Shown here: positions 55,544-64,000 of the stretch, one piece after another
How the letters are laid out: each line of letters opens with the position of its first letter
How positions within the stretch are numbered: the first letter of the stretch is position 1
Assembly (NCBI GenBank): GCA_958299035.1
Contig: CATQJL010000112.1
Coordinates: forward strand, 69,409,117 to 69,473,116
DNA from: Cylicocyclus nassatus
Lineage: Eukaryota > Nematoda > Chromadorea > Rhabditida > Strongylidae
Direction of reading: 5' to 3'
DNA: 64,000 bases
The notes under the pieces: generated by a model
Told to the model about the DNA's origin: nothing
Databases searched by the model: none
Seen by the model: only the letters and a program-made list of their open reading frames with translations
Position numbers and translations under genes: made by a program

Positions 55544-56090
55544 TACTACAGGCCTTTAGAAATAATCGATATTTTTAGCCTCCTAGTTCCCGAAAAATAT
55601 CGAATTTAATTCATTTTTCCAGGGTACTTTTTTGAATTCAATATTTGTCGTGAAATAACGTTTTGAGGATGATGAAAATTTGCCGATGTATTTCTGAAGG
55701 CCTGTAATATACACTTACCTATGTGAGAACAGTGCAGCATCGCTTTTTCGCAAGCCTGAAAAATTCAGTTTACGGTTTTTAGCACAGAAACACACAGCAA
55801 CGGCATATATGAGTATCTTATGTAGAGCGTATATGCGTGAGCGAGTTCAGAATTTGATAAGTCTTCTTTGAACGAAAATATTTTAAAAAATTTCAATTTT
55901 TCAAGCATCCAAAAGTTCTCAGATTTGGGATTCTATTTCGTGTTATGCTGAAACTAGTGTGAGCACATACATGCCATCTTCATCTTGCTTTGCTCTATCG
56001 AACGGTATACCCTGCATTCATCAGAATTCAGAAGTATGGGGCTTACTGCGGTAAAAAGTCAAAATTGAAAAAACTTGTGGGACAACCTTA

Positions 56091-57593
56091 CTTATCGTTT
56101 GAAGAAACAATACGTTCTAACATCTACCAGAATTGAAAGATTTAATAAGTTTTCCTTCTTGAAAAAACCGCAGCGTTCTCCAAGTGTCTCATTACTATCC
56201 AACCACCCTAATAGTTAGCACTTCAAACATTATGCATTTGAGAGGGTAGCCCTTTCGTTGCTGGTAACAAATTATTGCATTTATATAGCTTATAGGTATC
56301 TCCCTCAATTGCATTTGACTATTCGTGCATCAAGACTTTTTGTCTATGTACTATTCATGACGATTGCATTTGAAGTACGAAAGCATTTGATAATGTGCTT
56401 TTAAAGCGATAAGTCATAAAAAAATCGGCAGAGAAGCATAACTCTTTGCATAAAAAGGCGAAGAGTATTGATTTTCTATTAGTATTTCAAGGTTGACTTC
56501 CCGTCCTTGTAACCGAATTAACTGTGTCCAAACATGACTCTTTTGAACGCCACTAAATACTGGACTACAGCTTTGATTTTTACTACTGACTGCAAAAATT
56601 GTACGCATCTCTCAGCGCAGTCTTCTTGATGCTGCTTTTTTTTACCATACTCGATCCTAGCATTACTGATGCCAACCACTCTATTGACACCGGATACGAT
56701 CTCGTTCTTTCCCCTCACGTCGGTTGCGTCTGGCCCCCACGCCTTACCCTGTTGTCAACCCTGTTTACAATCAGTAATTAAGCCACGTACTCATTTATTG
56801 CAAGCACCGGCGGCCCCTAACGATGCCTTCTGGCAGTGCGTCGACCTTAAAATCTTGAATTGACCATCCGCGACCTTAGTTTTACTGGTTTGGCAACCCG
56901 CGGCTAAATGTTGTCGCAAGGGAAAGGGCCACAGGCCTCAAACGTTTCAAAACACCTGCCTCCCCCCCTCCTCCCGCCCCCAAAAAAACACCGAGCGAGC
57001 CTCGGGACTTACAGGGCGTCCTGCATGATTATTTTTCGGGCAAGCACCGGCCCTTTAGACTACGGCCCGACAGAAGCACTTTGGCGAGCCTCGGGCCTTG
57101 CTGGACGTCACAATTTGTACACGCTGTAGGAGTAAAGGTTAATTGCGTGAGATACGCCCGCCGCGCTGATACTCAGATAATCGCCGGGGGCAGGCGGCCA
57201 TGCGATTTATGGGCGGGCGGGCACCAGAAAAATAGTTCGCTGATTTCTTGCGGTCCGCTTGCAAATATCTGGACGGAAGAATTTTAGGGAAATTTTGGAT
57301 GAATGCTTGGAGAACAATCGCGGTTTACTCATAGCTTAGCTGCGGCGCAGTGGTCGCATTCTCGCGGGCTTTCCGCGAGAAATATGCAGAATTTTCGGGA
57401 ACCGCACGGTCTTTCATGGAGGACCGCGCAGCCCCCAGGTACTTTCCGCTGAGAGAAACTACCTCAAACTTGAGTAATTAAAACATGACACCTCTGCCAT
57501 GTAGAGTCTCACCTTTGCTCGGCGTACGCCCGAAATTGCTCAAAAACCGTCCAAGCGCCAGCTGAAATTTTGACCAGCGCTTGCTGAAAGAGA
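56091..57593. other. No convincing gene
   Basis: A frame at 56632-56781 begins MLLFFTILDP and could be a secretory leader, but nothing supports it further. 57166-57240 (CTCAGATAATCGCCGGGGGC) is a relative of the foldback end at 34044. GCGAGCCTCGGG recurs at 56996 and 57084. Confidence 0.4.
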
Positions 57594-58665
57594 TTATTTG
57601 ACGAGCGCCTGCAGAGAATTCTGTGTTGCTGCTCGCTGGGAGAATATTAGACAGTAAAGGAAGTGCCACGCGCTGAAAGTTTGGCCACGCCCCAGTTGGA
57701 GGAACTTAGGGTTTTCATTGGGTACGGGAATCAAAGATCCGATTCTGTGGTATACTTGACCTTGTACTTTGAATGTTGGCATGAAGCCGCTTTCATTAAC
57801 CGCTACAGTGCTTCCGAACGACGTCATTTGAAAACATGCGTTGTATTTTCTGATGTTTTGTAAAAAAATGTTTTGATTCTGACGTCACGCCTGCCATGTA
57901 CGAAAGCAGCGGTTCAGGAGGCTCTCCTATAAGGGGCAGCTGGACCTTACCATTGAAGCAACACATCCCCGGCGACTCTGAAACTGCAAACTTCCTGGCC
58001 TGACAAAACCTACAAAGCACATTCATTTCCCCAATAACCACTTTCGGATGGAGAAAAAAGTCCTGACTGGGTGTGTAATTAAAGGCCGCCATCTTCAGAT
58101 CCGCCCATCTGTATGCCTGTAGAGATTGGTTATGACGCTGTCTATCGAACTGCAGTCGAAGTTCACGTTGTTCGACTGATTCCGCTGCTCGTAAATAATG
58201 AACTCTGGCTCGGATATCTTCAAGCCTCGCATGACGTTGCGGTGGTGCTTCTCCGGCTCTCAAGCTAGCACTCCGTTCACGGTTTGCCTCCAATCTGACA
58301 TTATACTCGTCTGCTGTCTCTGTTGCTCGAAGTTCAGCCATTCCTAATCTACTATCTTCAAGTTGACGGCGATGTTGTTCTGTCGTTTGGGAGGCTCTCA
58401 TCGCACTTATTCTGTTTCGCATATGGTTCAGACGCTCCTCACGTTGTTCGGGTGTCTCCGCAGGTCTCAATTCGGAGACTCTCTAACGCAAATCGCTGAG
58501 TCGCGTTTCACGCTCTGCAGGTGTTTCACTCGCTCTCGACTGAGAATTCCTGTTTCAATTAGCTGCAAGGCGCGCTTCACGCTGTTCGGAAGTTTCCTCC
58601 GCTCGTACTTCTCTCATTCTCTTCGCTCGGGGATTGACGCTTCCGACACTTGATCTCTCCGGTGG
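57594..58665 (-). pseudogene. Helitron Rep-helicase N-terminal relic
   Basis: On the minus strand seven repeats of about 23 residues (RAEET/RASET/RPAETPEQREERL... RAAESVEQRELRL) precede MAAFNYTPSQDFFLHPKVVIGEM, CRFCQARKF..SPGMCCFNGKV, LPPLIGEPPEPL-like sequence, then, after a frameshift near 57810, MTSFG...GFMPTFKVQGQVYHRIGSL. These are the known leader and Helitron_like_N start of Helitron proteins. A stop interrupts repeats 1-3 and the Rep HUH motif and helicase are absent, so only the N-terminus survives. Confidence 0.88.
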
Positions 58666-59190
58666 CACTGTAGAAACTGTGTAAAGAACAAAAACAAAAT
58701 GTGAACACTTATTAGTCCGTCATATCTCTCTTTCTCCAAATCAAGTTCAACACGCAAAAACTAAGCACCAAGCAGCGCGAGTTAATTGATAGCAGCGCTC
58801 ATTGTTATTATGAGAATCATTTTTTGTGACACTTTGCCGCTAACCGGCTACTTCATCTTCATTCACTGCTTGCCTTCAATTTTTGTGGAGTCGGCAGTAC
58901 TTTGCACTCGCGCACTTTCCTGGTCCCAGGGATCAACTATAGCGAATGTAAGTGAGTTGTCGCTTGTCTTGTCTTTGTTTCAAAGAGTAAATAGCTTTAT
59001 AACCTTTTCTCCACTTTGTGCATGACATAGAATTAACGCTCCCTGTCTTATGAGATAGTCGTTTGACTGTTTTTACAGTCGTTTGACTATTCACTACAAA
59101 ATTCAAAGCCTTCACTTTTGTGGACGCTGTTTTGGCGAACAAAAGTATGACGAATATTGATTGGCTCACACTGACATCACAACAGTTCTT
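58666..59190. other. No gene recognised
   Basis: AT-rich flank of the Helitron relic. Nothing else visible. Confidence 0.45.
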
Positions 59191-59194
59191 TTAA

Positions 59195-59548
59195 AGGCAG
59201 CGCCCAGGCAGATCTGGACCTATGGGGATTTTACGTGGAAAGTAATTTTGGGGCCCTAACTAAGGCACTGCCCAAGCGACAGCACAGGTAAATCACTAAC
59301 GGCAGAGATATGCGCCTTCAAAGTGGACCCCAGAAACTGTTAGCATGGATTCATGGCAGTTTCGCTCGAGGACCCAGCTTTGCGCCATGAATCCATGCGA
59401 AGTACGATCCCGGGGTCCAGTTCCGAGGAGAATATCTCAGCCGTTAGAGCACTATCTGAGCTGCCGGTTGGATAGTGGCTTAGTTAGGGCCCCAAAACTA
59501 CTATCCACGTGAGATCCCCATGTGTCCAGACTTGTCTGAACGCTGCCT
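59195..59548. mobile_element. TTAA-flanked MITE
   Basis: AGGCAGCGCCCAGGCAGATC and the complement of the right end pair over most of the 354 bp (GGGGCCCTAACTAAG near 59252 mirrored near 59480; CATGGATTCATGGC near 59344 mirrored near 59385). TTAA on both sides indicates piggyBac-type mobilisation. Confidence 0.85.
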
Positions 59549-59699
59549 TTAATGCGTTATAGCCACTCGCACCATAACAATGTATTTTGCAAAAGACATG
59601 AAATGTAGAACCTACATTTCCAAACGCTTTCCACCCTGCTTTGATGACAAGGTTTAGAATGAAACATACTGCTCTGCTACACGATTCGATGAAAATGAT

Positions 59700-59940
59700 A
59701 TGACAGTGCTGCTTCATTTCTCTGCTTAGGTTGCAATAATCAATAAATCGAAGAAGGACCCAGTGAATCGTCGCAAAAAGTAGCCTATCTTTTGCGCGTG
59801 GCCTCAATAATAGGGGAGCGAATTTCAGCCTCATCGGTTCACAAACAAAGGAGTCTATAAGCCACATACTTACATACTAACAAATTTACAGAGATTGAGT
59901 TTTATTTATATATAGATATAGATATAGATATAGATTCCCT
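59700..59940 (-). mobile_element. Helitron-like relic (5' part) with GATATA microsatellite
   Basis: Reverse complement of the start of the element at 38406-39428: GGCTTATAGACTCCTTTGT, CTGGGTCCTTCT.CGATTTATTGAT. (GATATA)n occupies 59909-59935 at the element's outer end. The 3' CTAG end is not present. Confidence 0.65.
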
Positions 59941-59979
59941 GAGACAGAGCCAAGCAGTGTACGGATAATTCTAGCATCA

Positions 59980-60150
<171 letters not shown>

Positions 60151-60359
60151 CTAAGTACATCCGCATGAAAACCTAAAACCTGAAACCTGAAAAGAAGGAG
60201 ATGAACAAATAAACGCCAACGCGCCGACGAAGAACACGAAAAACCAAAAAAAGAAAAACGAGCACGGAAAACGACAAAAAAATAGTAAGACGAGAACGAC
60301 GCAACTTATTTTCGAAAATGCTAAGCTGCGTATCACAGCAAATTGACTGCGTACATATA

Positions 60360-60540
60360 TGTGCGCCGGACCCCTCCCATTTTGTGCGCTGGACCCCTCC
60401 CATTTTGTGCGCCGGACCCCTCCCATTTTGTGCGCCGGAGGCCTCCCATTTTCTGCTCCGGAGACCCCCCCCCCATTTGTGCTCCGGAGACCTCCCACTT
60501 GTGCTCCGGAGCCCTGCCATTTTTTGCTCCGTAGGTGTCC
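60360..60540. repeat. 23-bp minisatellite, about eight units
   Basis: Unit GTGCGCCGGACCCCTCCCATTTT; four near-identical units followed by four diverged ones (GTGCTCCGGAGACCTCCCACTT). The overlapping proline-rich open frames are a by-product. Confidence 0.93.
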
Positions 60541-60574
60541 CAAATCTGGCGTACTCGCGGCGGGCAAATCTTTT

Positions 60575-60650
60575 CGCCGCGGCTCTGCCAAATCTGGCGT
60601 ACCTCCAAAGCAGAAATGGCATGTACGCCAGATTTGGCAGAGCCGCGGCG
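60575..60650. repeat. 28-bp perfect inverted repeat
   Basis: CGCCGCGGCTCTGCCAAATC... (60575-60602) and its exact complement (60623-60650), 20-nt loop. Confidence 0.92.
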
Positions 60651-60828
60651 GATCTGCTCCAAAGGTTTGTATAAACCTAAATCCATGACAATAAGATGTA
60701 CGGCATTAGCTGTACCTCCTCAGACAATCAATGCGCGACTACGGCACTGATTGTCTGAGGAGGTACAGCTAATGCCGTACATCTTATTGTCATGGATTTA
60801 GGTTTATACAAACCTTTGGAGCAGATCC
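60650..60828. repeat. 81-bp perfect inverted repeat
   Basis: 60650-60730 is the exact complement of 60748-60828, with a 17-nt loop. A third, direct copy of the right arm is at about 60969-61027. Inner ends read CTCAGACAATC, the terminal word of the foldback at 34044. Confidence 0.95.
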
Positions 60829-61070
60829 GGAGAAGGGTCCCACTCGCCTGCCGGTGACGTCACCGTGACTTACAAGAAGGGACCGCCCCCTCGCCCCGCT
60901 CTCATTGGTCAATTAAGTCCGCCGCGGCTCTGCCAGATTTCGACTGTCCGGCGCGACTACGGCGCCGATTGTCTGAGGAGGTACAGCTAATGCCGTACAT
61001 CTTATTGTCATGGATTTAGGTTTACACAAACTGCCTCGTTCTTATTCTGAGCCCAAAAATTGCAGATTAA

Positions 61071-61256
61071 AGGCCTGTCAAAATAGGAATACCTTTCCCA
61101 CTCGAAGAAGAAGCATATACCATTCCTGTTTTCAATTTAGAGAGTTATGAGATTTACGAGTATGATGGCGACAGTGACATCTTCGATGCAGATTTTATCA
61201 ATGAATGCGAGTATCTCGGTGAAAATGATCTTGGTTGGTGGCCAAATCGGTACTGA
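61071..61256 (+). CDS. Unidentified last exon X2 with poly(A) signal
   Basis: The frame opens after an ATTGCAG acceptor region (61061-61065; TAA at 61068 means the true acceptor may lie a few bases on) and encodes GIPFPLEEEAYTIPVFNLES, YEIYEYDGDSDIFDADF, then ECEYLGENDLGWWPNRY and TGA. AATAAA follows at 61295. It is acidic and Tyr-rich. X1 (18760-18870) shares EAY.(V/I)P and YEYD.D.DIF.(T/A)DF. Conservation at protein level suggests a real gene family; upstream exons are not found and the function is unknown. Confidence 0.5.
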   Translation, partial: RPVKIGIPFPLEEEAYTIPVFNLESYEIYEYDGDSDIFDADFINECEYLGENDLGWWPNRY

Positions 61257-61405
61257 ACTAGCAGCACAGCTTGCAAAAACATCGGTTGTGCTGTAATAAA
61301 GGTTTGCACAACAATTTCTTCCAAGGCTCTCGCTTTTCCAATATTTTCATACGAAAAGATCAATCGAAACGCTCCTCTACTCTGCAGAAGTTCGGCTTCA
61401 ACCTT

Positions 61406-61567
61406 TACTCTCTGATTCAGCGGTATTGGCGGCCGAAAGGCGACCGCACGCGCCAACGCAGTTTGCGTCTCGCTCGTAAGCGTGCTCTCTGATCACCCTT
61501 ATCCTTGATTAGGAGGCCTAATTTAGGCCCCGCCCTACAGCCGCCAATATTGTTGAATCAAAGAGTG
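61406..61567. mobile_element. Small MITE
   Basis: TACTCTCTGATTCAGCGGTA..GGCGGC at left, mirrored by GCCGCCAATATTGTTGAATC AAAGAGT at right; 160 bp, palindromic interior with CGCACGCG. Sits in the 3' flank of X2. Confidence 0.7.
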
Positions 61568-62549
61568 ATTTGTTTATCATTCATGAAAAAATGTCCTGTA
61601 TACTCCAAAATTTGATATCCGAATAAATCCTGCATGTGATTAACAAGGCGCTCTTAGACCGAATGCTCATTAACATTGAATTCATTAGGTTTGAAGGACT
61701 GCGAGAAAAGACTCCACTACGCGGATTGGTACAGAAAAACTTTTTGGATTGTTAAGTAAAAAGTTGATTGTTATAAGCTCTTGTTTATCAAAGAGTAATT
61801 GATCGTAGAAGTTCACAAATTAAAACGTTTTCTGCTACCATAGAAGCATGGCTGCGGTTTTCTCCCGAAAACAAAACGTTCAATTCGTGACACTTTATCA
61901 AAACATTCTATTACCTATGCTCATACACTGCGAAATAGCTGGAATGTAACAAAATGAAACGAAATCATAAAAAAGGGTTTTTTATGCTTTGCGTATCTGA
62001 CTGCGTGCCACCCAGTTAAAGATTTTAAAGAGAGTATTTCATGAAAATTTAAGTTTCAGATTCCGCATTCTAGATATTCCCGACTAAGTATTATTAAATA
62101 GCGTTAATTCCGATCCCATTTTCGACAGCTCCGCGCAAGCAACAAGGATGAGTTGTGCCTTCTAATCCAATCCTCTCATACGATGGCAGCAACGTCGTGG
62201 AGATGACGCCAACTGGACGGACGTAGCGGAAATTGTAGGGAGGAAAGAATTGTTAAAGGGGCAGAATCGCTGTTTGCGAGCAACATAGGTGCAAATTCTC
62301 GGCATAGGATGCTAAAATAAAGTCAGAATCATTCCAGATACTAGAAAGGAATGCAAAACACATTCCAGCTGGCGAAATTCTGTTTTCCATCATGGATATG
62401 ATCTTGTAAATTTCTTCTAGTAAAGGAACAAGGCGCAATGAAGCTAGATACGAAAAGGCACTTGAAGATGGTTTTGGTAATAAAACTTTCAACATTGCAG
62501 CATACAAGCTTTCTCAATGTCATCTAGGCATTTGCGGGAACTCACTATA
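61568..62549. other. No gene recognised
   Basis: Nothing beyond short open frames without motifs. Confidence 0.5.
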
Positions 62550-63725
62550 CAGTGCTGACCAGAAGTTTGCAGCCACCCTAGAATTTTGCTATATCTTACT
62601 CTGTTTTGCTAAGAACGATCTGAATTATGATATCATGCGGAAATCACACTGCTCAACACTATGCCAAAAAATTTTGCAGTTTCATGCACACAGAAGGGGC
62701 TTCTGGAGACATTGAAGAAAACAACAAAATCGCGATTCGTCAAAAATTGCAGCTACTTCCTGCTAAATGCCTTTGGAAAACTCGTCACCTTCAAGTATCT
62801 GGGCTGCAGATGCACCACCTAAGCTTTGAGATATGCAGTGCAAAAAGATCATCAAACTCCGAAAAAAAGGAGATTCTACGGAGCAAATTTGCTTGAACGC
62901 CAAATGACCCCGAAAATTGGATAAGTCATTAGGTTGCCGAGAGGTAATCGACTGATCTGTGTGCTTCTATGGAAAGATTGTACCATCTGAACATTCAGTG
63001 GCGGTTTATAGATGTGACAGAAGAAGCACATTACTGGGCATGCTTCAAAATCTACCACCATCTTGACTGAGATGCGGAGCACTTTTTAGCTCAAAAATTG
63101 GGCTCAGTGGTTTAAAGGTTTCTCAATCTTAATGAAAACATTGATTTTACGAAGGGTTCACTGATCCGAATCTTGCAGAGGTTCATTGGAAGTATGGAGG
63201 CGCTATAGGTGCAAAAAAAGTTTGCGCGATTACCATATCTCAAGAACGTTCGATTTTTCAAAAGGAATCATCAGCGGTAAAAACTGCGCGAACTTTTCCT
63301 CAGCTTTAGCCTTCTCCATAAGATTTGTAGTGCTCGTCTTGGTAAAATCAGGGTTTTCATCAAGTTTAAATGATCTTTAGTGCGCTGGGCCCAATTTTTG
63401 AGCTATAAATTTCTCCAAATCTAAGTTTCGGTTGTGATAGATTTGAAGCATGCCCAGTAACGTCTTTCTGTGACATCTACAAACCGCCACTGAATGTTCA
63501 GATGGTACAACCTTTCCATAGAAGCATGGATCAGTCAATTACTTCTCTGCAACTTAATGATTTATCGAATTTTATTTGCCATCTGGCATGCAAGCAAATC
63601 TGCTCCGTAAAGCCTCCTTTTTTGGAGTTTGATGAATGGTGATTGCACTGCATATCTCAAGGCCTAGCGGTGCATATGTAGCCCAGATACTGGAAGGTGA
63701 CAAGTTTTCCAAAGACATTTAGCAG
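62550..63725. mobile_element. Tc1-type foldback, right end truncated
   Basis: Starts CAGTGCTGACCAGAAGTTTG after TA. From 62760 the sequence is mirrored: CTGCTAAATGCCTTTGGAAA at 62760 pairs with the complement at 63706-63725. The outer 210 bp of the right arm are missing. Arms are clearly diverged, so it is old. Confidence 0.7.
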
Positions 63726-64000
63726 CATACCCTCGATACATAGAGCCACGTACTCTAATAACCTTCACTCTGAGGGCTATGAGGGGACACAACCTTCACC
63801 TGAAAAAAAAACAGAAGTCATCCGGGGCTTCTCCTCGGGTGTTATTATCCTGATTATAGCGGAACGAATGTTAATGAAGCAAATATAGGAAATAATTTCT
63901 TTACCCTATCTCAGCGAAACTAAGAAATGGCGTTTTCATAGCCTTTTTTACCTTAAAAAAGGTTTCTGTGGGATTTCCGCCAGAATTCAGAACAAAATTA
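63726..64000. other. No gene recognised
   Basis: Window edge, nothing supported. Confidence 0.5.

Larger units (their letters stand above)
51905..56090. mobile_element. TTAGGTTGTCTC element enclosing three further elements
   Basis: TTAGGTTGTCTCATAAGTTT and the right-end complement of AAACTTGTGGGACAACCTTA; inside the ends ACTATTCGATAGAGCAAAGC (51990) is inverted near 55984-56004. TA flanks at left; the right flank is mutated. Three TA insertions lie within. Confidence 0.82.

Noticed and set aside
56599..56781. Small secreted peptide gene
   Set aside because: A hydrophobic start alone is weak evidence; no splice sites, homologue or cysteine pattern.
60151..60688. Overlapping proline/glycine-rich open frames on both strands
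   Set aside because: Created by the 23-bp minisatellite, which is open in several frames at once.

Overview
This is animal DNA from a repeat-rich region of a nematode genome, most likely a clade V strongylid (hookworm-like). Three things point there: short introns (about 50-450 nt) with TTTCAG-type acceptors, a multicopy family of secreted CAP/SCP (ASP-type) genes, and a bandit/mariner-type transposon among many TA-flanked non-autonomous elements. The species call is inference. There are no bacterial operons, CRISPR arrays or rRNA genes.

Genes. The only recognisable host gene family is a CAP-superfamily secreted protein. An eight-exon model (tiny signal-peptide exons, CAP core, Cys-rich exon, Thr linker, acidic tail) was derived by matching splice sites between copies. 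Copy D (45503-46853, minus) reads as intact, about 267 residues. Copy A (5377-7050, plus) has one 1-nt deletion. Copies B (minus, 23549 down to 22610) and C (plus, 24707-25677) are two inverted, partial copies joined through a shared upstream block. The left edge of the window is the mirror image of the copy A start, so a further divergent copy probably lies just outside. A possible alternative hydrophobic last exon is kept in copies A, B and C.

Mobile elements. Penelope-like elements (PLEs) occur twice. A decayed family sits in 1,479-bp inverted repeats upstream of the CAP genes (1-1479 / 3912-5390, third copy 23550-24705). A much younger one (37346-42175) has reverse transcriptase, GIY-YIG endonuclease, and direct and inverted pLTRs. 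Both families carry hammerhead-ribozyme-like cores. The young PLE lies inside a foldback element, which lies inside a TTAGGTTG-type element, and it has itself been hit by Helitron-like insertions. Similar nesting occurs at 51905-56090, 13805-15415 and 7528-9642. A LINE with a tRNA-like 5' head and a perfect 14-bp target duplication (46941-48708) sits in the 5' flank of copy D. Other relics: mariner transposase, two more LINE fragments, a Helitron Rep-helicase N-terminus (57594-58665), Tc1-like, TTAA and TAA (PIF/Harbinger-like) foldbacks, perfect 81-85-bp hairpins and a 23-bp minisatellite.

Overall the window is a segmentally duplicated, palindromic CAP-gene cluster expanded by layered transposon insertions. 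Two unidentified gene relics with a shared EAY...YEYD.D.DIF motif (18760-18870, 61071-61256) and a three-piece coding relic (20008-20402) remain unexplained.
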